A DNA stretch of 11,402 nt from Massilia sp. GTDB lineage: Bacteria > Pseudomonadota > Gammaproteobacteria > Burkholderiales > Burkholderiaceae_D. Positions within the stretch are counted from its first letter, which is position 1, and every line of letters starts with the position of its first letter. The DNA lies in the NCBI GenBank assembly GCA_028291845.1, contig JAQGNM010000302.1, forward strand, positions 1-11,402, written 5' to 3'. This document shows, one piece after another, positions 7,633-11,402 of the stretch. The notes below the pieces were generated by a model. The model saw nothing but the letters and a program-made list of their open reading frames with translations. It was not told the DNA's origin and did no database searches. A program made the position numbers and the translations under genes.

Positions 7633-7851
7633 TTGCAATCCCTCTTCAAAACGACACCTGAAACAATTAGACGAGGGTCGGCCGACGACCGCGCAGCCGG
7701 TTGGGGCGCCATTGATCTATCTCAAACGTGATTCTGTACGCGCCGTCTAGCAAGAAGGAGGCAAACGGCAGCCATTCAAGAGATCGACGAACCGGCGCCT
7801 CCCCGGTATGTCCAAATGGGCAGCAGGTGCGTGACCAGAAGGAGGCTTTCC
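7633..7851. promoter_or_regulatory. Divergent promoter region between redoxin and exported hydrolase genes
   Basis: This is 219 bp with no gene. It contains the FNR/CRP-like box (7712-7725). On the - strand, TCTAAT (7666-7671) is a -10 candidate for the redoxin unit, which would put the box centre near -60. For the + strand gene the strongest feature is the AAGGAGG ribosome site at 7839-7845. An earlier AAGGAGG at 7755-7761 has no start codon after it. Confidence 0.45.
7712..7725 (-). promoter_or_regulatory. FNR/CRP-family-like box upstream of the redoxin unit
   Basis: Read on the - strand it is TTGAGATAGATCAA, 9 of 10 half-site bases of TTGAT-N4-ATCAA. Its centre is 86.5 bases before the redoxin ATG and ~133 before the divergent hydrolase ATG. 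The candidate -10 TCTAAT starts 48 bases after the centre. The box in front of the 10180-11051 gene has its TAATAT at exactly the same distance. Confidence 0.5.
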
Positions 7852-8664
7852 ATGAAGCTCTTAGCCAGTTGTATCGTCGGAATCGTGTTGGCGATCATGG
7901 CCGCGATGTATCCGGGGTTCTCCATATCCACGCGGGCAGCCCCGGTCGATTCGCAAAAGGCGACCGTCGTCCTGGTCCACGGCGCGTTCGCCGAATCGGC
8001 CAGCTGGAACGGTGTCATCGACAAGCTGCAGGACCAGGGCTACCCGGTCGTTGCCGCCGCAAACCCACTGCGCAGCCTGAAGGGCGATGCCGGCTATGTT
8101 GCCAGCGTGCTCAAGAACATAAAGGGGCCGATCGTGCTGGTGGGGCACTCGTATGGCGGGGCGGTCATTTCCAATGCCGCCACCGGTAACGCCAACGTCA
8201 GGGCGCTGGTCTACGTCGCCGCATTTGCGCCGCTCCCCGGTGAAAGCGCGCAAGCCCTCTCGGGCCGATTCCCCGGTAGCACCCTGGGGCAGGCGCTCAC
8301 GCCGCCTGTCCCCCTGCCGGGCGGCGGGAACGACCTGTACATCCAGCAGGACAGGTTTCCGGCACAGTTTGCCGCGGACGTACGCCCCGCCGAGGCAAGG
8401 CTGATGGCCGCCACGCAGCGCCCGATTGCCGAAGGTGCGCTCGCGGAACCTGCCGGCGAAGCGGCGTGGAAGACGATCCCTTCCTGGTTCATCTTCGGGT
8501 CGCTCGACAAGAACATCCCGCCGGCGGCGCAGGCCTTCATGGCCAAACGCGCCGGGGCGAAGAGGACGGTCGAGGTGAAGGGGGCGTCGCATGTCGTCAT
8601 GACCTCGCATCCGGCCGAGGTGGCAAGACTCATTCAGGAGGCGGCGACCGCGACGGCCAGGTGA
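7852..8664 (+). CDS. Exported alpha/beta-hydrolase (AB_hydrolase_6-like esterase)
   Basis: A 270-residue serine hydrolase of the small plant-esterase-like group. Its substrate is unknown. Residues 1-30 form a signal peptide (MKLLASCIVGIVLAIMAAMY, then a hydrophilic stretch ending TRAA), so it acts in the periplasm or outside. Seen: TVVLVHGAFAESASW (38-52), nucleophile Ser100 in LVGHSYGGAV, acid Asp219 in FGSLDKNIPP and His247 in KGASHVVMTSHP. The family often carries a proline-rich middle, seen here as TPPVPLPGGGNDLYIQQDRF. The ATG at 7852 has a perfect AAGGAGG six bases upstream. An in-frame ATG at 7816 lacks one and would bury the signal peptide. It heads a + strand unit with the scar at 8693 and the hydrolase at 8925. 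Confidence 0.9.
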   Translation: MKLLASCIVGIVLAIMAAMYPGFSISTRAAPVDSQKATVVLVHGAFAESASWNGVIDKLQDQGYPVVAAANPLRSLKGDAGYVASVLKNIKGPIVLVGHSYGGAVISNAATGNANVRALVYVAAFAPLPGESAQALSGRFPGSTLGQALTPPVPLPGGGNDLYIQQDRFPAQFAADVRPAEARLMAATQRPIAEGALAEPAGEAAWKTIPSWFIFGSLDKNIPPAAQAFMAKRAGAKRTVEVKGASHVVMTSHPAEVARLIQEAATATAR

Positions 8665-8692
8665 TGCGGGGTCTCGTTTAACGGAGTTCATC

Positions 8693-8782
8693 ATGATTCA
8701 GGGAACATCTGCGATTGTCACCGGTTCCACCAGCGGCATCGGGCTGGGCATCGCCAGCGCTTTTGCCGCGCAGGGGGCCGAC
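8693..8782 (+). pseudogene. Short-chain dehydrogenase, N-terminal remnant
   Basis: Thirty codons with a normal start (GGAG eight bases before ATG 8693). They encode MIQGTSAIVTGSTSGIGLG... QGAD, the first beta strand and the TGxxxGIG nucleotide-binding turn of an SDR, most like 3-hydroxybutyrate dehydrogenases. Similarity stops at Asp30. The frame then runs through unrelated sequence to TGA 8921-8923, giving a 76-residue nonsense-tailed product. The catalytic Tyr-x-x-x-Lys and the remaining ~220 residues are gone. It was probably made from the same transcript as the upstream hydrolase. Confidence 0.8.
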
Positions 8783-8909
8783 ACAGCGCGCCTACCGCAA
8801 TCTCGTCTACTTCAACGAGGTCGACCGGGGCGGCCATTTCGCGGCCTGGGAACAGCCCGAGCTCTTCAGCAGGGAACTGCGCGCCGTGTTCCGACCGCTA
8901 CGCAAATGA
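8783..8909 (+). pseudogene. Epoxide hydrolase, C-terminal remnant
   Basis: From about 8787 the +1 frame relative to the dehydrogenase remnant reads RAYRNLVYFNEVDRGGHFAAWEQPELFSRELRAVFRPLRK, ending at TGA 8907-8909. This is the end of a bacterial epoxide hydrolase, and GGHFAAWE carries the catalytic His of the Asp-His-acid triad. No start, nucleophile or cap domain precedes it. It is not a copy of the tail of the neighbouring hydrolase (which ends GAGHNLPQEAPEAF), so it represents a fifth, lost hydrolase gene. It ends 15 bases before the next start codon. Confidence 0.8.
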
Positions 8910-8924
8910 ACCGGGGAGACTGAC

Positions 8925-9962
8925 ATGGCTGAAGCGATCGACCAGCGCCGCCGCCGCCTGTTCGGGACGATGGCGATGATGCTCGCGGGTGCGCAGTTCG
9001 GCATGGCGGGAACGGCACTGGCGCAGACCGGCGCAGGCGTTCCGGCGCTGCCAAACGCGGCCGGAAACGGGTTCCGTACGATCAGGCAGGTCAAGGCAGG
9101 GGTATTGAACATCGGCTATGCAGAAGCGGGGGCGGCCGACGGTCAGCCCGTCATCCTGCTGCACGGCTGGCCCTACGACATCCACAGCTATGCCCAGGTT
9201 GCGCCGCTGCTGGCCGCGCGCGGCTATCGCGTGATCGTGCCCTACCTGCGCGGCTACGGCAGCACGCGCTTCCTGTCGGACAGCACACCGCGCAACGGCC
9301 AGCAAGCGGCGCTGGCGGTCGACGTCATCGCCCTGATGGATGCGCTCGGCATCGGCAGGGCGGTCGTGGCCGGCTACGATTGGGGCGCGCGCACGGCGAA
9401 TATCCTTGCCGCCCTGTGGCCGCAGCGCGTCAAGGCAATGGTCTCGGTCAGCGGCTACCTGATCGGCAACCGCGATGCGAACAGGATGCCGCTACCGCCG
9501 AAGGCCGAGTTCGAATGGTGGTACCAGTTCTATTTTGCGACCGAGCGCGGCCAGGCCGGCTACGACAAGTATCGCCGTGATTTCAACAAGCTCATCTGGC
9601 AACTGGCCTCGCCGCAATGGCATTTCGACGATGCCACCTTCGCGCGCAGCGCGGCGGCGTTCGACAATCCGGACCATGTGGCGATCGTGATTCACAACTA
9701 CCGCTGGAGGCTGGGTCTGGCGGAGGGCGAACCGAAGTATGATGCCCTGGAACGGCGGCTGGCTGCCGGTCCTTCGATAACGGTGCCGACCATCACGCTC
9801 GAAGGCGACGCCAACGGCGCCCCGCATCCGGAGCCGGCCAGCTATGCCGCCAAGTTTACCGGCCGCTATGCGCTCAGGCTCATCAAGGGGGCAGGGCATA
9901 ACTTGCCGCAGGAAGCACCGGAGGCCTTCGTGGCGGCGGTACTCGAGGTGGCAGGCTGGTGA
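8925..9962 (+). CDS. Tat-exported epoxide-hydrolase/dehalogenase-like alpha/beta-hydrolase
   Basis: A 345-residue enzyme of the Asp-nucleophile alpha/beta-hydrolases, which open epoxides or release halide through an alkyl-enzyme ester. The N-terminus RRRRLFGTMAMMLAGAQFGMAGTALAQ is a twin-arginine-type signal, so it is expected in the periplasm. Seen: VILLHGWPYDIHSY (76-89) with HGxP, YLRGYGSTRF (107-116), nucleophile Asp152 in AGYDWGART, candidate acid Asp295 (EGDANGAP) and His325 in GAGHNLPQE. WWYQFYF (198-204) in the cap supplies Tyr candidates. The ATG at 8925 follows GGGGAG six bases upstream. It is close behind the 8693-8909 scar and 260 bases from the first hydrolase, probably in the same unit. 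Dehalogenase or epoxide specificity cannot be decided from sequence. Confidence 0.9.
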   Translation: MAEAIDQRRRRLFGTMAMMLAGAQFGMAGTALAQTGAGVPALPNAAGNGFRTIRQVKAGVLNIGYAEAGAADGQPVILLHGWPYDIHSYAQVAPLLAARGYRVIVPYLRGYGSTRFLSDSTPRNGQQAALAVDVIALMDALGIGRAVVAGYDWGARTANILAALWPQRVKAMVSVSGYLIGNRDANRMPLPPKAEFEWWYQFYFATERGQAGYDKYRRDFNKLIWQLASPQWHFDDATFARSAAAFDNPDHVAIVIHNYRWRLGLAEGEPKYDALERRLAAGPSITVPTITLEGDANGAPHPEPASYAAKFTGRYALRLIKGAGHNLPQEAPEAFVAAVLEVAGW

Positions 9963-10002
9963 ATGCCTGGTAAAACCCCTGGTAAAACGCCTGGTGAACA
10001 CC
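9956..10002 (+). repeat. Short tandem repeat, CTGGTRAAN5 type, four units
   Basis: CTGGT recurs at 9956, 9967, 9979 and 9991 (periods 11, 12, 12). The two middle units share CTGGTAAAAC exactly, and the outer two have CTGGTGAA. The first unit contains the stop codon of the hydrolase gene, and the array ends at the left edge of the foldback element. Confidence 0.7.
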
Positions 10003-10004
10003 TA

Positions 10005-10180
10005 GGGAGGCACTGATTAATTCATGACGGCGGACTCGGCACACGAAAAAAGCGCCCAGCTGCGTTGCAAATCCTTCGCCATGCCCCCGGCATGGCTGCG
10101 GTGTTGCGCCTTGCCGGGCTGTTTTTTCGTAAACCTGTTGCGTGACCGATTCCATCCGCCAGAATAAATCAGTACTTCCC
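10005..10180. mobile_element. MITE-like foldback element with 19-bp terminal inverted repeats
   Basis: The ends at 10005-10023 and 10162-10180 (reverse complement) share GGGARGYACTGATTWATTC, 16 of 19 identical. Both are flanked by TA (10003-10004, 10181-10182), or CTAG/CTAA if read as a four-base YTAR-type target. Inside, ACGAAAAAA (10043-10051) pairs with TTTTTTCGT (10122-10130), and GCCATGCC (10078-10085) pairs with GGCATGGC (10089-10096). The whole 176 bp can therefore fold into one long imperfect hairpin. There is no transposase, so it would be moved in trans by an insertion sequence with the same ends. The TIR and target style recall IS5-family or IS630-type elements, but the family is not established. 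It lies between convergent hydrolase genes and may also act as a transcription stop. Confidence 0.7.
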
Positions 10181-11051
10181 TAATGCACATATTCCCGCAG
10201 GATCGGCATGACGCGCTCCGGGGCTTCTTCAAGGAGCCAGTGGCCCGCGCCGGGAATGACGGTGCCGTCGACGTCGTCCGCAACCAGGCGCACCTGCTCG
10301 ATGAGGAAGGGCCCGCCTGATTTCTCCCCCGCGATGACGCGTACCGGCATAGGCAGCCGGTGTTGCGCCATCCGGGCGAAGTCGGCGGCATCGCGCTTGA
10401 AGTTGCGGAACCACTCGAAGCCGGCGCGCACCGCCCCTGGCTGGGCAAAGGCGGCCGCGTAGCGCTTCCGATCCGCCTCCGGCACGGAATGGTGCGCATC
10501 GGCGGCGAAGTCGTTCCAGAAATGCTCCAGGTAGATGCGTTCGCGTCCTGTCACGAGCGCAAGGGGCACTTCACCATAAAAATGGAAGTGCCAGAGGTCC
10601 CGCAGCAGCCACATGTCCTTCCAGTTGCCGATGCCCGGCAGGAAAGCATCCATCAGCACCAGGCGCTCGGTCTGTGCCGGATACTGGGCGGCGTAGGCGT
10701 AGGCCACCATCAAGCCGATGTCGTGGCCGACGATGGTCGCCTTGTCCACCCCAGGGACGCGAGCAGCGCGCGGATGTCCTGCGCCATCGTCTTCTTGTCG
10801 TAGCCATCCTCAGGCTTGGACGACTCGCCGGCGCCGCGCAGGTCGGGAACGATTACGGTGTGGGCCGCGGCCAGGTCCGGCAATACCGGATCCCACATGT
10901 GGCTGGTCTCCGCGAAGCCGTGCAAGAGCACGACCGGAGAGCCGGAGCCGCCGATACGGAAATGGAGACGCACGCCGTCGAGGGTGGCTTCGCGCTCGGT
11001 GAAGGGACGCGCGGGACGCGCATCCTGAACCTGCCGTGTCTGGATAGCCAT
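10180..11051 (-). pseudogene. Epoxide-hydrolase-like alpha/beta-hydrolase, one-base frameshift
   Basis: The first part (11051 to ~10750) encodes FTEREATLDGVRLHF, VVLLHGFAETSHMWD (with HG), PDLRGAGESSKPEDGYDKKTMAQDIRALLASLG. The second part, in the neighbouring frame from ~10749 to TAG 10180-10182, continues VDKATIVGHDIGLMVAYAYAAQYP with nucleophile Asp111 and later GAGHWLLEEAPERV with His271 (numbering of the rejoined ~290-residue protein). One missing G in the run at 10749-10752 explains the break exactly (LG-VDK). Homologues are soluble epoxide hydrolase/dehalogenase-like enzymes without a signal peptide. I chose the ATG at 11051 over the GTG at 11060. An FNR/CRP-like box and TAATAT lie upstream. 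The stop codon is formed at the border of the foldback element. If the missing G is a read error, the gene is intact. Confidence 0.85.
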
Positions 11052-11078
11052 AACGTTCACCCACGGATCAAAAGTAGG

Positions 11079-11138
11079 ATATTAGGCCGCCCCTCCTATC
11101 GCAGCCGCGCGGGTTGGCACGGGGTTGATTCATCTCAA
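11079..11138 (-). promoter_or_regulatory. Promoter candidate with FNR/CRP-like box for the 10180-11051 gene
   Basis: On the - strand TTGAGATGAATCAA (11125-11138) matches TTGAT-N4-ATCAA at 9 of 10 half-site bases. It is centred 80.5 bases before the ATG. TAATAT (11079-11084) starts 48 bases after the box centre and is a -10 candidate, placing the box near -60 (class I activator position). Confidence 0.45.
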
Positions 11139-11402
11139 ACCGCACGCCGTCACGCTATCGTGCAAAATTGCAATATCCTCAGCCTTCGATGCTCTGCCTC
11201 CCCCTCTCATACTTTCCTCGTGGCCTTCCATCGTCCAGCAGATCGAGCCGCTGGACATGGCTGCATGATATGTGGCTCGGCTGCCAGCCTGCCAACCACC
11301 CTTCTTGAATCCGTTTTCAAGGTGGAGCCGCGCCATCGGAGCGCAGGTTTTTTATGGCGCTTTCACCGTTTGCTATGGGTCGCCATCGAACCTATTTGAA
11401 CT
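11139..11402. other. Gene-free right end of the window
   Basis: This is 264 bp with lower GC than the genes and no reading frame that I recognise on either strand. A short inverted repeat, TGCAA-AA-TTGCA (11161-11172), is the only structure seen. It is probably the upstream region of a gene beyond the window. Confidence 0.4.

Noticed and set aside
7636..7638. TTG as an earlier start for the redoxin gene
   Set aside because: It would leave only one base after the AGAGGG ribosome site. The ATG at 7632 has normal spacing.
7755..7761. A first AAGGAGG ribosome-site-like sequence upstream of the exported hydrolase
   Set aside because: No ATG, GTG or TTG lies within usable distance after it. The identical site at 7839-7845 serves the gene.
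9965..10000. CRISPR-like repeats
   Set aside because: The 12-bp units are directly adjacent without spacers, so this is a plain tandem repeat.
11130..11336. 68-codon - strand frame at the right end
   Set aside because: No recognisable sequence, no ribosome site, and it overlaps the FNR/CRP-like box region.

Overview
This is an 11.4 kb GC-rich bacterial chromosomal window. The protein signatures and base composition look betaproteobacterial, most like Oxalobacteraceae (Massilia/Duganella type). That placement is inferred from remembered family sequences, because there is no rRNA or other direct marker here. The dominant theme is oxidative-stress and detoxification enzymes: a large-subunit catalase, an Old Yellow Enzyme, a thioredoxin-fold lipoprotein-like or periplasmic protein, and four separate alpha/beta-hydrolases plus the tail of a fifth.

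Layout. Positions 1-290 (+) hold the C-terminus of a YqjM-type OYE reductase. Positions 322-681 (-) hold a GNAT acetyltransferase whose N-terminus looks decayed. Positions 896-3307 (-) hold katE, a complete HPII-type catalase of 803 residues. A 391-bp divergent region follows, carrying a katE promoter candidate and several inverted repeats. Positions 3699-5619 (+) hold a patatin-like phospholipase broken by a frameshift. Positions 5692-6516 and 6556-7632 (-) form a two-gene unit, with a redoxin/DipZ-like protein upstream of a chloroperoxidase-type hydrolase. From a second divergent region, a + strand unit runs through an exported alpha/beta-hydrolase (7852-8664), a deletion scar joining a short-chain dehydrogenase start to an epoxide-hydrolase tail (8693-8909), and a Tat-exported epoxide-hydrolase-like protein (8925-9962). 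Positions 9956-10002 hold a short tandem repeat. Positions 10005-10180 hold a MITE-like foldback element with 19-bp terminal inverted repeats. Positions 10180-11051 (-) hold another epoxide-hydrolase-like gene with a one-base frameshift in a G-run. Its stop codon is formed at the edge of the foldback element. The last 260 bp show no gene.

The most interesting observations are these. First, three FNR/CRP-type boxes, each matching TTGAT-N4-ATCAA at 9 of 10 positions, lie 80-87 nt upstream of the start codons of three - strand units: katE, the redoxin operon and the last hydrolase. This suggests one shared regulator. Second, there is the foldback element and its stop-codon junction. Third, there is the dehydrogenase/epoxide-hydrolase fusion scar. 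The number of broken genes (GNAT, patatin, final hydrolase, scar) points to an accessory region in decay, although some indels could be sequencing errors.
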